Assembly (NCBI GenBank): GCA_947168665.1
Contig: CAMVMX010000012.1
Span: 49,020-113,019, forward strand
Direction of reading: 5' to 3'
Origin: an uncultured Bacteroidales bacterium
GTDB lineage: Bacteria; Bacteroidota; Bacteroidia; Bacteroidales; P3
Length of the DNA stretch: 64,000 nucleotides
The notes under the pieces are model-generated. The model was not told the origin of the DNA, ran no database searches, and saw nothing but the letters and a program-made list of their open reading frames with translations. The number at the start of each line of letters is the position of its first letter. Position 1 is the first letter of the stretch. The translations under genes were made by a program, and so were the position numbers. Of the stretch, positions 29,400 to 38,818 are shown in pieces.

Positions 29400-30575
29400 A
29401 TGAAACTCCTCCGCTCCCTTCTGCCCTTTGCGGCCATGTTGCTGCTGGGTGCCGCCGTGCCCCTCCGCGCGCAGAAACTCGGCGCCGAGGACATCACCCC
29501 CGTCTACGACCTTGTAAAGACCTTCAAACGGCTCATCCCCTACCGCGACACCGCCAACCACCTCACCATCACCCACGTGTTCATGAGCACCGACTATCGC
29601 TACATCAAGCTCACGGTCTTCTACGATGCCGACCAGAACCCGGACAGCATCACCCCCTACCACACGCTCCACTACCTCGTCGACAACGACCAATGGTCGC
29701 TGCAGCCGCTGGCCGACCACACCTTCGACCTCCGGCTCACCCTCTCCTTCCGCGACCATCCAGTTTCGAAGACCCACAGTTTCACCACCGCCGATCTGCA
29801 AGAAACCCTCAATCCCTCGGCCAAAACATTTCTGGCACAAGTGGCCCGGAACATAGTAGCGCGGCTGCCCATCACCCTCTCCGACGACGGCGAAACCATG
29901 GTGCGCTGCCACTACGACCCCAAGGCCAACCTCTTCACCAATGTCTATCAATACCCCGACTCCACTTGGCCCGCTATCAAAACCTTCATCACCGACAGCA
30001 CCCAGCGTGTCCGCTACATCAGTGCGTCGCATGTGCTGGCCGACACCAACGGCCTGCCCGAAGCGGTGATTGAAAGCGAGGCCACCCTCAGCTACCACTA
30101 CCTCAACCAGTCGCACACCGACTCGCTGGTGGTGAACATAGCCCCCTGGATGTGGGAACCCCTGGCCGAACAGTTTTTCAGCTCCGTCGAGCCTTTTCTT
30201 GCCGACAGCGTCGGCGACTCCAGCTCCTATATCCTCAGTCTGATTGCCTACAATGTCGACAAGGCCTGTCCCCAAGCTGTCGACTCCCTCACCACCATGC
30301 TCAGCTGCCGTTTCGACCCCGTCAACCGTGTCATGACCTACACCTACCGCGTCGACGAGCTGGCCATGCTGAATATGGAGAGCAATGCCGAATCGCAGAG
30401 CCGCCTGTTAAGCAATATTGAGCAAGTGCTGGTATCCGAAGCGGGGCGACCGTTGGCCGAATTGTTGGTGGCCGTGCAGGCCGCTGTGGTCTACCATTAC
30501 TCCTCGCCCCACAGCCGCTCACCCCTCACCTTCACTGTCACGCCCGCGCGGCTGGCCGAACTGCTGGCCCCTTAG
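29400..30575 (+). CDS. Secreted protein of unknown function
   Basis: 391 residues from ATG 29400. Signal peptide ending PLRAQKL. The mature part is mixed alpha/beta without a motif I recognise; pieces such as MSTDYRYIKLTVFYDADQNP and LSCRFDPVNRVMTYTYRVDE suggest two related halves with strands around FDP.N. No lipid Cys and no membrane helix after the signal. It begins 26 bases after uppS and is C-rich like uppS, so it probably belongs to the same transcript. Confidence 0.75.
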   Translation: MKLLRSLLPFAAMLLLGAAVPLRAQKLGAEDITPVYDLVKTFKRLIPYRDTANHLTITHVFMSTDYRYIKLTVFYDADQNPDSITPYHTLHYLVDNDQWSLQPLADHTFDLRLTLSFRDHPVSKTHSFTTADLQETLNPSAKTFLAQVARNIVARLPITLSDDGETMVRCHYDPKANLFTNVYQYPDSTWPAIKTFITDSTQRVRYISASHVLADTNGLPEAVIESEATLSYHYLNQSHTDSLVVNIAPWMWEPLAEQFFSSVEPFLADSVGDSSSYILSLIAYNVDKACPQAVDSLTTMLSCRFDPVNRVMTYTYRVDELAMLNMESNAESQSRLLSNIEQVLVSEAGRPLAELLVAVQAAVVYHYSSPHSRSPLTFTVTPARLAELLAP

Positions 30576-30873
30576 CCCATTCCGCTTTCGCCTGTTCCCA
30601 TCCCCCTCGCCATACAGTGGCAAGGTTCAGGTATAGCAGGAGTTCCGTTTTCGATTCGCCCTGCCGTCGCTCCTATGGCACCCCGTGTGCAGTAATTAAA
30701 CCCCGTTCCAACGCCGCCCGGTGGGAGAGATGGGGTGTCTTGGCTGCAGGAGTGGCGCAGCGGGAGTGGCGCAAGGGCAAAAAAAGAGCGGCAGCCGGAG
30801 CCGTGCCGTGTGGCGTGGGCTACAGTTGCCGCTGTGCAGGAAGAGGGTGCCCGCTGCGCAAAGGGCTGATTTC
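30576..30873. other. Intergenic stretch, no gene seen
   Basis: About 300 bases between convergent genes. Open frames here lack a start context and family features. A short direct repeat (GAGTGGCG twice, near 30751-30775) is the only pattern noticed. G-rich on the plus strand, in contrast to the C-rich gene before it. Confidence 0.5.
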
Positions 30874-31767
30874 TTATTGCAGTTTCATGCGTCTGCGGAA
30901 TTCCGACGGACTTTCGCCGGTGTGGGTTTTAAAGAACTTGGAGAAGTTGGGCTCGGAGCCGCAGTGCAGTTTTTCGGCGATGACGGCCACGGTGTAGTTT
31001 TTCGGGTCGGTGAGCAGTTCGCGGGCGGCGCGGATGGTGGTTCTGTTTATCCACTCGGAGGTGGTCATGCCGGTCAGTTTCTTCATCACGTTGTTGAGGT
31101 GGGTGGGGGTGATGTTGAGGCGGTCGGTATAGTAGGTGACCGAGCGGATGGGGCATGAGTTCTGGTTGAGCATATAGAGGAACTCGCTCTTGATTTTCTG
31201 CGGGTTGGGCAGGTCGATCAGGCCTTTGGTCTGCAGCACGATTTCGTTCACCTTGCGGAGGTGGTAAATCATGGAGATGATGATGTGCTGTACGCTTTGT
31301 GCATACTCGCTGTGTTTGTTTTGCGTGAGCATGTCCATCATGTAGAAATAGTTCTCGATGGTGGTGAGGTGCGGCTCTTCGATGTCGATCATCAGGGGTT
31401 CGTAGCCGATGAGGTCGTTTTGGCCGGAGGCGAAGGTGGGAAACGAGGCCAGACGGTAGACGCAGTCGGGCGAGACAGCGTTGAAGGCGATGACGCTGTT
31501 GGCGGGAATCAGGAGCAGCGAGTGCTTCACCAGGTGGAACCGGATGAGCGACACTTCCATGTCCATCGTCCCTTCGGTCATGAAGATGATGGTGTGGTCG
31601 ATGCTCCGTTGGGTGCGGTCAAAGGCTATTTTTTTGACATCGGGGATGCACTCCGAAATGACTTTCACCTTTTCAAAGAAAGGATTGTTGCCTTTTCTGT
31701 CTAATACAGAACCTGTCTTCTTCGATAGCTTGGGTTCTTCTTTGAGGTTGATTGCGGGCTTGTCCAT
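30874..31767 (-). CDS. AraC-family transcriptional regulator
   Basis: 297 residues from ATG 31767; the longer frame runs through the -7 box at 31798-31806 and is unlikely. The N-terminal 170 residues look like a cupin-type sensor (TEGTMDMEVSLIRFHLVKHS). The C-terminal 100 are the double helix-turn-helix DNA-binding domain: YYTDRLNITPTHLNNVMKKL, TTIRAARELLTDP and VAVIAEKLHCGSEPNFSKFF. It sits between uppS and bamA in the opposite direction, has no obvious target next to it, and its DNA is G-rich on the plus strand, unlike the flanks. Confidence 0.9.
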   Translation of the reverse strand: MDKPAINLKEEPKLSKKTGSVLDRKGNNPFFEKVKVISECIPDVKKIAFDRTQRSIDHTIIFMTEGTMDMEVSLIRFHLVKHSLLLIPANSVIAFNAVSPDCVYRLASFPTFASGQNDLIGYEPLMIDIEEPHLTTIENYFYMMDMLTQNKHSEYAQSVQHIIISMIYHLRKVNEIVLQTKGLIDLPNPQKIKSEFLYMLNQNSCPIRSVTYYTDRLNITPTHLNNVMKKLTGMTTSEWINRTTIRAARELLTDPKNYTVAVIAEKLHCGSEPNFSKFFKTHTGESPSEFRRRMKLQ

Positions 31768-32190
31768 CTTGCTTCTTTTTATGGTCTTAAAATTTTTGCA
31801 AAGATACGGAAAAGAATCCAATTATGCCGAATTCGAAACAAAAAAATTCACCAAAGTTAAGAAACAGGGCCCCTGTGAAAACGGAACAGCCATATAAACA
31901 GCTTGTAATAAGATCATAATATTTCCAAAAGTGTAATCATTCCACTTGTTGAGGCAACGTGCCTTTGGGGTGTGTGCGGTGGTGGAGAGTAATGGTTATG
32001 AACAAGTTTTATGGGCGCAGGGGGTCGGGGTTGTTCAGCACGGAGCCGCAGTGGCGCGACGGTCCCGCCGAGAACATTTTTTTACGGCCATATATAATAA
32101 AAATAAAAAACTGGAGTTATAGAGGTTCGAGTGCTTGTGTCCCAACGGGCGGAGGCGCTGAAATGCAAGTTAGAAAAGTAATAGAACTTA
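31768..32190. other. Intergenic region upstream of bamA
   Basis: 423 bases with no gene. Holds the minus-strand -7 box of the AraC gene. On the plus strand no full Bacteroidetes promoter for bamA was recognised. AT-rich from about 32080 to 32190. Confidence 0.5.
31798..31806 (-). promoter_or_regulatory. -7 box for the AraC gene
   Basis: Minus-strand TATCTTTGC, 31 bases before the chosen start. No TTTG at the standard distance. Confidence 0.5.
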
Positions 32191-34740
32191 ATGAAAAAGA
32201 TACTGTTTATCCTGCCGTTGCTCTTTGTGCTCGGCCTTTCGTATCAGGGCAGGGCCCAGGTGGTTGTGGGCAACCAAGAATACGACATTGACTATCTTAC
32301 TCCCAAGACTTACGAGATTGGGGGTATCACCTTTTCGGGTGCTGAGAACTATGACACACGCATGATACTGCTCATTGCCGGGCTGCAGGTGGGCGACCAG
32401 ATCAAGGTGCCGGGCGACAAGCTGGCCACTGCTGTGGACCGCCTTTGGAAGCAGGGTCTTTTCGAGGATGTGCAAATCTACGTGACCCGCATACAGGGCG
32501 ACAAGATTTTCTTCGAGATTGAACTGCGCAGCCGCCCCAAGATGACGATGTTCAAAATCAACGGTGTGAGGAAGAGCGACGAGAAGAAACTGAGGGAAGA
32601 GATGAAAATCGCTTCGGGCGATGTGGTGACGGAGAATCTGCTGGCCAACTCGCGCAACCGCATCCGCGCCTTCTATCTGGAGAAGGGTTATACCAATGTC
32701 AAAGTGGCTACCCGCACCGAGGCCGACACCATCCTCTCCTCGGCGGGCGAGAACAAGGTGAATGTCATTTTCGATGTCAACACCGGCAAGCGGGTGAAAA
32801 TAGACTCGCTGATATTTGAGGGCAACAAGCAGGTGAGCACCAACAAACTGCTGCAGCAAATGAAAAATACCCACGATGTGAACTATTACAAGAAATTCTT
32901 CGTGTGGACCAAGGGGTTCTGGAGCACCTCGAAGTTCCAGGAGGCCAAATTCAATGAAGACCTGCAGAATGTTATCACCTACTATAATGAGAACGGTTTC
33001 CGCGATGCCCGCATCGTGTGGGATACTGTCTATCCCGCGCCGAAACCCGCTGGTGAAAAGGATGGCGGGCAGGACCGCCTGATAGTGAAAGTGAGGGTGC
33101 ATGAGGGCAATAAATTTGTGTTCCGCAATATTGCTTTCACAGGCAACACTATTTACCCTTCCGACCTGCTGCTGAAACATTTGCGCATTGAAAAGGGCGA
33201 CCCGTACAACCGCACTCTGCTGGAGACCAACTTGCGCTACAATCCTTCGGGTACGGACATCAGCTCTATGTATATGGACAACGGCTACCTCTTCTTCAAG
33301 GCCATGCCTGTGGAAGTGGGCGTTGAGAACGACTCCATCGACATCGAAATCCGTATTGTCGAAGGGAAGCAGGCCCGCATCAAGAATGTCATCGTTGAGG
33401 GCAACACGCTCACGAATGACCGCGTCATCATGCGCGAGCTGCACACCCGTCCGGGCGACCTCTTCAGCCGCGACGCCATCCTGCGCAGCCGCCGCGAGCT
33501 GGCCACCCTCGGCTATTTCAAGGAGGAGTCTATCATGCCCGACGCCAAGCCTAACGACCAGGACGGCACGGTGGACATCGTCTACAAAGTGGAGGAGGGC
33601 AACACCAGCCAGATACAGCTGCAAGGTGGCTATGGCAACAAGATGATTATCGGCCAGATCGGGCTGACGCTGAATAATTTCTCGGTCCGCAATATTTTCA
33701 ACAAGAAAGCTTGGCAGCCCCTGCCTGCCGGTGATGGGCAGAAGCTGTCTATCAACGCCGTCACCAACGGCACTTACTACTATTCCTTCAGTGGCTCGTT
33801 TACCGAGCCGTGGCTGGGCGGGCGTCGTCCGCAGTCGCTCAGTGTGTCGATCTACCACCACTTTATGAGCAACGGCTGGTGGGTTAAGAAAAGTTCCTCC
33901 TCCTATGGCGACCTGCGCATCAGCGGAGCTGGGGTGTCGTTCACACGCCGCCTCAAATGGCCTGACGACTACTTTATCATCTCCCACAACATATCTTACA
34001 AGCACTATAACCTCAATAACTATTCCCTCTTCAAAAACTCGTCGTTCATCAACGGCAAGGCCAACGACCTCTCCTATGGCATCACCATCAGTCGCAACTC
34101 GCTCGACTCACCCATCTATCCCCGCAGTGGATCGGAGATTTCCATCGCGGGCTATGCCACACCTCCCTACTCGGCGTTGAGCGGCCGCGATGTATCCAAC
34201 GTCGCCGAGGAGGACAAATACCGCTGGACGGAATACTACAAAATCAACTTCCGCGGCTCGTGGATGCTTAACCTTGTGGGCGACGTGGTGCTCAACGCCA
34301 AAGCCCGTTTCGGCTGGATGGGCTATTACAACAAGAAGATTGGCCTTTCGCCCCTCGGCCGCTACTTTGTGGGTGGCGACGGTCTGCAAGCCTACGCCTA
34401 CGACGGGCGCGAAATCATCCCCGTGCGTGGCTACGACGATAGCAGGCTGAGTCCCCAGGAGGGTGCCTCCATCTTCACCCGCTACACCCTCGAAGTGCGC
34501 CAGCCCGTTATTGAGAGCGCCAGCGCCACCATTTGGCTGCTCGGATTCCTCGAAGGCGGAAACAGCTGGTACAACGTCAAGGACTTCCAGCCCTTCAGCA
34601 TATATAACTCCGCCGGATTGGGAGTCAGAGTCTTTATGCCGATGTTCGGCTTGATAGGTGTCGACTGGGGCTACGGATTCGACGGGTCCGGTATCGGAGG
34701 CTCGCATGTCCACTTCAGCATCGGCCAAAGCCTCGACTAA
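32191..34740 (+). CDS. bamA: Outer membrane protein assembly factor BamA
   Basis: 849 residues. BamA inserts beta-barrel proteins into the outer membrane. Signal peptide about 1-23 (YQGRAQ), then about five POTRA domains (roughly 40-480; for example FKINGVRKSDEKKLREEM, IDSLIFEGNKQVSTNKLLQQ and IKNVIVEGNTLTNDRVIMRE), then the 16-strand barrel. The barrel has SGSFTEPWLGGRRPQSLSVS, which matches the usual EPWLGG signature. The C-terminus is HFSIGQSLD: the aromatic last residue usual for barrel signals is replaced by Asp. The two Skp-like genes follow, as usual. Confidence 0.95.
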   Translation: MKKILFILPLLFVLGLSYQGRAQVVVGNQEYDIDYLTPKTYEIGGITFSGAENYDTRMILLIAGLQVGDQIKVPGDKLATAVDRLWKQGLFEDVQIYVTRIQGDKIFFEIELRSRPKMTMFKINGVRKSDEKKLREEMKIASGDVVTENLLANSRNRIRAFYLEKGYTNVKVATRTEADTILSSAGENKVNVIFDVNTGKRVKIDSLIFEGNKQVSTNKLLQQMKNTHDVNYYKKFFVWTKGFWSTSKFQEAKFNEDLQNVITYYNENGFRDARIVWDTVYPAPKPAGEKDGGQDRLIVKVRVHEGNKFVFRNIAFTGNTIYPSDLLLKHLRIEKGDPYNRTLLETNLRYNPSGTDISSMYMDNGYLFFKAMPVEVGVENDSIDIEIRIVEGKQARIKNVIVEGNTLTNDRVIMRELHTRPGDLFSRDAILRSRRELATLGYFKEESIMPDAKPNDQDGTVDIVYKVEEGNTSQIQLQGGYGNKMIIGQIGLTLNNFSVRNIFNKKAWQPLPAGDGQKLSINAVTNGTYYYSFSGSFTEPWLGGRRPQSLSVSIYHHFMSNGWWVKKSSSSYGDLRISGAGVSFTRRLKWPDDYFIISHNISYKHYNLNNYSLFKNSSFINGKANDLSYGITISRNSLDSPIYPRSGSEISIAGYATPPYSALSGRDVSNVAEEDKYRWTEYYKINFRGSWMLNLVGDVVLNAKARFGWMGYYNKKIGLSPLGRYFVGGDGLQAYAYDGREIIPVRGYDDSRLSPQEGASIFTRYTLEVRQPVIESASATIWLLGFLEGGNSWYNVKDFQPFSIYNSAGLGVRVFMPMFGLIGVDWGYGFDGSGIGGSHVHFSIGQSLD

Positions 34741-34771
34741 CCAATAACACAAACACTCATTCACAACAAAC

Positions 34772-35398
34772 ATGCGCAAACTGGCAACCATACTGCTGTT
34801 CATAGTCTTCGCCCTCCCTATCCAGGCGCAGAAATATGCCTGTGTCAACACGGCTTATATCATGGGCAGTGTGCCGGAGTACAATCAGGCACTGAACAAG
34901 GTAAACAAATATGCCGAAGAGTGGCGCAAGGAGCTTGAAGCCAAGCAGGCAGAACTCGACGAGTTGCGCGAGCAATACCAACAAGAGTCTTACCTCCTGC
35001 CCGAAAACCTCAAGCAGCGGCGGCAGGACGAGATGCGCACCAAAGAGGCTGAACTGCGCAGTCTCCAGCAGCAGCGCTTCGCCCCCGGCGGCGACCTTGA
35101 CCAGAAAAGGGCCGAGCTGATGAAGCCCGTGCAGGACCGCGTCTACAATGCCATTGAACGTGTGGCACGCGAGAAGAACTACGCCTTCGTGTTCGACAAG
35201 GCCGGTTCCGCCACGCTGCTTTACGTATCCGAAAAATATGACATCAGCAACCAAGTGCTCGAACTGCTGGGCGTCAAGCCCGGTGCCAACCCCGACGCCG
35301 GAGGCATCAATCCCAATGCCACCCAGCAAAACCCCAAGAACCAACAGCACAGGCAGCAAGACAATAATAGCATGGACAAGAAGCGTGAACCCATGTAG
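34772..35398 (+). CDS. OmpH/Skp-family periplasmic chaperone 1
   Basis: 208 residues. Signal peptide (ends PIQAQK), then YACVNTAYIMGSVPEYNQA, a long coiled coil (about 45-110, rich in E, K and Q), and the closing YAFVFDKAGSATLLYVSEK typical of OmpH. The last 35 residues are an Asn/Gln-rich tail absent from the second copy. Skp trimers hold unfolded barrel proteins on the way to BamA. It follows bamA by 31 bases. Confidence 0.88.
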   Translation: MRKLATILLFIVFALPIQAQKYACVNTAYIMGSVPEYNQALNKVNKYAEEWRKELEAKQAELDELREQYQQESYLLPENLKQRRQDEMRTKEAELRSLQQQRFAPGGDLDQKRAELMKPVQDRVYNAIERVAREKNYAFVFDKAGSATLLYVSEKYDISNQVLELLGVKPGANPDAGGINPNATQQNPKNQQHRQQDNNSMDKKREPM

Positions 35399-35488
35399 CC
35401 CCACCGAAACAAAGCGAAAAGTGAATGGCGGAGCCACAATTTACCAATCACGAAACATTAACAACAAACAAAAACCGATACACACAAC

Positions 35489-36001
35489 ATGAAAAAAGGA
35501 CTTATCGTAGTAATGACAGCCCTGCTGGCCCTCGGCGGCAGCGCCATGGCCCAGAAGAACATCAAACTCGGCCACATCAACTCCAACGAACTGATGCAAA
35601 TCATGCCAGGCCGCGACTCGGCGCAGGCCGCACTGCAAAAAGAAGTGGAAGCCCTCCAGGCCGAACTCGAGACCATGAACAAAGAGTTCGAGACCAAGTA
35701 CAACGACTACATCGCCAAGCGCGACCAACTCTCCGAACTCATACGCAAAACCAAGGAGACCGACCTTCAGAACATGCGCGCCCGCATCGAAGAGTCGCAG
35801 TCCAACGCCCAGAAAATGCTCGAAGAGCGTCAGGAAGCCCTGCTGAAACCCATCGTTGACCGCGCCAAGAAGGCTATCGAAGAGGTGGGCAAGGAGAATG
35901 GCTACACCTATATCTTCGACTCCGGCATCGGCACCGTCCTCTACTCGCAGGACAGCGACGACATCATGCCCCTCGTCAAAAAGAAACTTGGCCTCAAATA
36001 A
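35489..36001 (+). CDS. OmpH/Skp-family periplasmic chaperone 2
   Basis: 170 residues. Signal peptide MKKGLIVVMTALLALGG...AMAQ, GHINSNELMQIMPGRD, a charged coiled coil at about 50-115, then YTYIFDSGIGTVLYS. Paralogue of the previous gene, with no Gln-rich tail. Together with bamA and the first copy it forms the outer membrane biogenesis block. Confidence 0.9.
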   Translation: MKKGLIVVMTALLALGGSAMAQKNIKLGHINSNELMQIMPGRDSAQAALQKEVEALQAELETMNKEFETKYNDYIAKRDQLSELIRKTKETDLQNMRARIEESQSNAQKMLEERQEALLKPIVDRAKKAIEEVGKENGYTYIFDSGIGTVLYSQDSDDIMPLVKKKLGLK

Positions 36002-36033
36002 AGAGACCTCAGTAACAAAACATTTGCAACCGA

Positions 36034-36063
36034 GCCGACACCTGATGCAGATGTCGGCTTTTT
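36034..36063 (+). terminator. Possible terminator after the skp genes
   Basis: AGCCGACA (36034-36041) pairs with TGTCGGCT (36053-36060), followed by only four T. A weak intrinsic terminator separating the envelope block from yifB. Confidence 0.55.
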
Positions 36064-36080
36064 CAAAAACGCCGACAACA

Positions 36081-37619
36081 ATGTTAGTGAAGACCTTTGG
36101 CAGTGCCATCTACGGTGTCAACGCAATGATGGTGACCGTGGAAGTGAGTGTGGAGATGGGGTTGAACTTCACGCTGGTGGGGCTGCCCGACAGTGCCGTG
36201 AAGGAAAGCCAGCAGCGTATAGCCACCGCCTTGGGCCAGTATGGCCTCCACATCCCCGGCAAGAAGGTGGTGATAAATATGGCGCCTGCCGATGTGAAGA
36301 AAGAGGGGGCCGCCTACGACCTCACCATCGCCATAGGCATCATGGCCGCCGCAGGCAATATGCGGGCGGACGATTTGGACAAGTATGTCATCATGGGCGA
36401 ACTGTCGCTGGACGGCAGTCTGCGTCCCATCAAAGGCGTTCTGCCTATTGCCATCGAGGCCCGCAGGCAGAAGTTCAAAGGCATCATTGTGCCCCAAGAG
36501 AACGCCCGCGAAGCCGCTATCGTCAACAATTTGGAGGTTTATGGAGCCGCGAATGTCAAGCAGGTGATAGACCACCTCAACGGCGAGGTGCTGATGGAAC
36601 CCACTGTGGTGGATACCCGTGCCGAGTTCATGCGTCACCTCAACCACTACGAGTTCGATTTTTCCGATGTCAAAGGTCAGGAGAGCATCAAACGTGCCTT
36701 GGAGATTGCCGCCGCCGGCGGCCACAATGTCATCATGATTGGTTCTCCAGGCTCAGGCAAAACCATGTTGGCCAAGCGTATGCCCTCCATCCTGCCGCCG
36801 TTGAGTCTGGAGGAATCGTTAGAGACCACGCAGATTCACAGTGTGGCGGGCAAGATGAAGAAAGAGGACTCGCTCATAGCCATCCGCCCCTTCCGCGCCC
36901 CACACCACACCATCTCCGATGTGGCTCTGGTAGGTGGCGGCACCAATCCCCAGCCGGGCGAAATCAGTCTGGCCCACAACGGGGTTCTCTTTCTTGATGA
37001 GTTGCCGGAGTTCCGTCGCCAAGTGTTAGAGGTATTGCGCCAGCCTATGGAGGAGCGGCGCGTCACCATCAGCCGTGCCAAGATGACAATCGACTATCCG
37101 GCCTCCTTTATGCTCATCGCCGCCATGAACCCCTGCCCCTGTGGCTACTATAACCACCCTACAGTGGAATGTACCTGTCCGGCCGGGGCGGTCAAAAGGT
37201 ACATGAACAAAATATCAGGCCCGCTGCTGGACCGCATTGATCTCCATATCGAGGTGACGCCTGTGCCCGTCAGCCAGCTCAACAATATGCAGCCGGGTGA
37301 GAGCAGTGCCGCCATTCGCGAGCGCGTTGTGGCCGCCCGTGCCATCCAGACAGCCCGTTTCCAAGGCCATGCCGGCGTCCACTGTAATGCACAGATGACC
37401 AGCAAGCTGACCCGCGAACATTGCAACCTGAGCAATGAATGCCGCGCCATCATTGAGACGGCCATGAACCGCTTGGGACTCTCGGCCCGTGCCTACGACC
37501 GCATCCTGCGCGTCAGCCGCACCATAGCCGACCTCGAGGCCAGCCCCGACATCCAGCCCCACCACCTGCAAGAAGCCATCACCTACCGCAGCCTCGACCG
37601 CGACAGCTGGGGCCGCTAA
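36081..37619 (+). CDS. YifB/ComM-type Mg-chelatase-like AAA+ ATPase
   Basis: 512 residues from ATG 36081 (MLVKTFGSAIYG, the family start). N-terminal Lon-like ChlI domain (VEMGLNFTLVGLPDSAVKES), AAA+ core with Walker A IGSPGSGKTMLAKRMPS, Walker B NGVLFLDELPEF, and the C-terminal segment with AMNPCPCGYY and a Cys cluster. ComM of this family is a branch-migration helicase in natural transformation in Vibrio; in non-competent bacteria the role is less clear. Complete, on its own strand block after the Skp genes. Confidence 0.92.
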   Translation: MLVKTFGSAIYGVNAMMVTVEVSVEMGLNFTLVGLPDSAVKESQQRIATALGQYGLHIPGKKVVINMAPADVKKEGAAYDLTIAIGIMAAAGNMRADDLDKYVIMGELSLDGSLRPIKGVLPIAIEARRQKFKGIIVPQENAREAAIVNNLEVYGAANVKQVIDHLNGEVLMEPTVVDTRAEFMRHLNHYEFDFSDVKGQESIKRALEIAAAGGHNVIMIGSPGSGKTMLAKRMPSILPPLSLEESLETTQIHSVAGKMKKEDSLIAIRPFRAPHHTISDVALVGGGTNPQPGEISLAHNGVLFLDELPEFRRQVLEVLRQPMEERRVTISRAKMTIDYPASFMLIAAMNPCPCGYYNHPTVECTCPAGAVKRYMNKISGPLLDRIDLHIEVTPVPVSQLNNMQPGESSAAIRERVVAARAIQTARFQGHAGVHCNAQMTSKLTREHCNLSNECRAIIETAMNRLGLSARAYDRILRVSRTIADLEASPDIQPHHLQEAITYRSLDRDSWGR

Positions 37620-37631
37620 AAACCGCAAAAC

Positions 37632-38804
37632 ATGAAACGTATCCTCACATTCCTGCTCCTTGCCCTGCCGTTCTGGTGTGCCGCCAACGACGGGGTCTAC
37701 TATGCCGACGGCAACCAACTCATCCCCATCACCGAGACCGACATCAGCGTCCGCAAAGAAGTGCTCACCATCACCCGCATCGGCGACCGCTTTCACGTCG
37801 ATGTCTACTATGAGTTCTTCAACCCCACGGCCGCCAAGACACTCTTGGTAGGTTTCGAGGCCCGCGACCCCTACCCCTGCTACAAGCCGGAGGCCTATGA
37901 GAAAGCATACCCCAACCACCCCTTTATCTACGACTTCACCGTCGAGATGAACGGCAAGCCGCTTCCCTACAGCGTGGCACATGTCGACCTCCCTTATTTC
38001 GAATGGAAAAAATTCCCGCCACTGCCCGAATACTACCGCGACGGCCACTTCGCCACCATCGACTTCAAGCAGCACATCGCCGAGTTGCGCGACTCGGAGA
38101 ACTACTCCAATGCCCACATCGACTATGCCTACCACTTCCAGGCCCACTTCCAGCCGGGTGTCAACATCATCCACCACACCTACCAGTACCAGGTGTCGAT
38201 GGTGAACATCTACAACTACTACCTCCCCTACGTCCTCACCGCCGCCAACCGCTGGGCCAACCACCAGATTGACGACTTCACCCTTATCCTCGACATGGGT
38301 GACTACCAGACATTCTTCGTCCAGCCCTACTTCTATTCCACCCTCAGCCAGTGGCAAACCGAAGGCCAGGTGAGAAAGAACGAATATAGAGAATGGGACT
38401 CCGAACCCAATGCCATGTTCCACGTCAGGCACGGCAAAGTAATCTTCCACAAAGCCAACTTCCACCCCGACGGTGAATTGTGCCTCTACAGCCCCCGGGG
38501 ACTATGGATATACGACCTTCAAAGCAAGAAAGACCTCTTCAATTCAATCCGCCAGATGTACAGCCAGCCGTGGGAAGACATGGATGCCGAACAGTTTGTC
38601 GACCCCGCCCAACCCTTCACCAAAGAGGAGCGCCGCATTCTCCGCAACCTCCCCTTTGCCCGTCGAGGCTACTGCTTTAAGCGTGCCGCCCTCCAATCCT
38701 TCTACAGCTCCACCGACTGGTATCTGCCCGACACCACATATATCCCCGACCTCGACGCCCTCAGCCCTGCCGAGCGCCGCTGGGTAGACTATTGGTCAAA
38801 ATAA
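37632..38804 (+). CDS. Secreted YARHG-domain protein
   Basis: 390 residues. Signal peptide ending WCAANDG. The N-terminal 270 residues are beta-rich, starting YYADGNQLIPITETDISVRK and FHVDVYYEFFNP, similar to DUF4424-type extracellular domains. Near the C-terminus is a YARHG domain: RRILRNLPFARRGYCFKRAA followed by FYSSTDWYLP. YARHG domains occur on exported bacterial proteins and are suspected to bind cell wall; no enzyme is known. It is followed after 14 bases by a lipoprotein gene. Confidence 0.8.
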   Translation: MKRILTFLLLALPFWCAANDGVYYADGNQLIPITETDISVRKEVLTITRIGDRFHVDVYYEFFNPTAAKTLLVGFEARDPYPCYKPEAYEKAYPNHPFIYDFTVEMNGKPLPYSVAHVDLPYFEWKKFPPLPEYYRDGHFATIDFKQHIAELRDSENYSNAHIDYAYHFQAHFQPGVNIIHHTYQYQVSMVNIYNYYLPYVLTAANRWANHQIDDFTLILDMGDYQTFFVQPYFYSTLSQWQTEGQVRKNEYREWDSEPNAMFHVRHGKVIFHKANFHPDGELCLYSPRGLWIYDLQSKKDLFNSIRQMYSQPWEDMDAEQFVDPAQPFTKEERRILRNLPFARRGYCFKRAALQSFYSSTDWYLPDTTYIPDLDALSPAERRWVDYWSK

Positions 38805-38818
38805 ACCTCCACCCATTT

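Noticed and set aside
30617..31158. Open frames over the AraC 3' end and the empty stretch
   Set aside because: They overlap the AraC DNA-binding domain coding sequence in antisense and have no ribosome binding site.
32188..34005. 605-codon open frame antisense to bamA
   Set aside because: bamA is unambiguous on the plus strand; the antisense frame has no motif.
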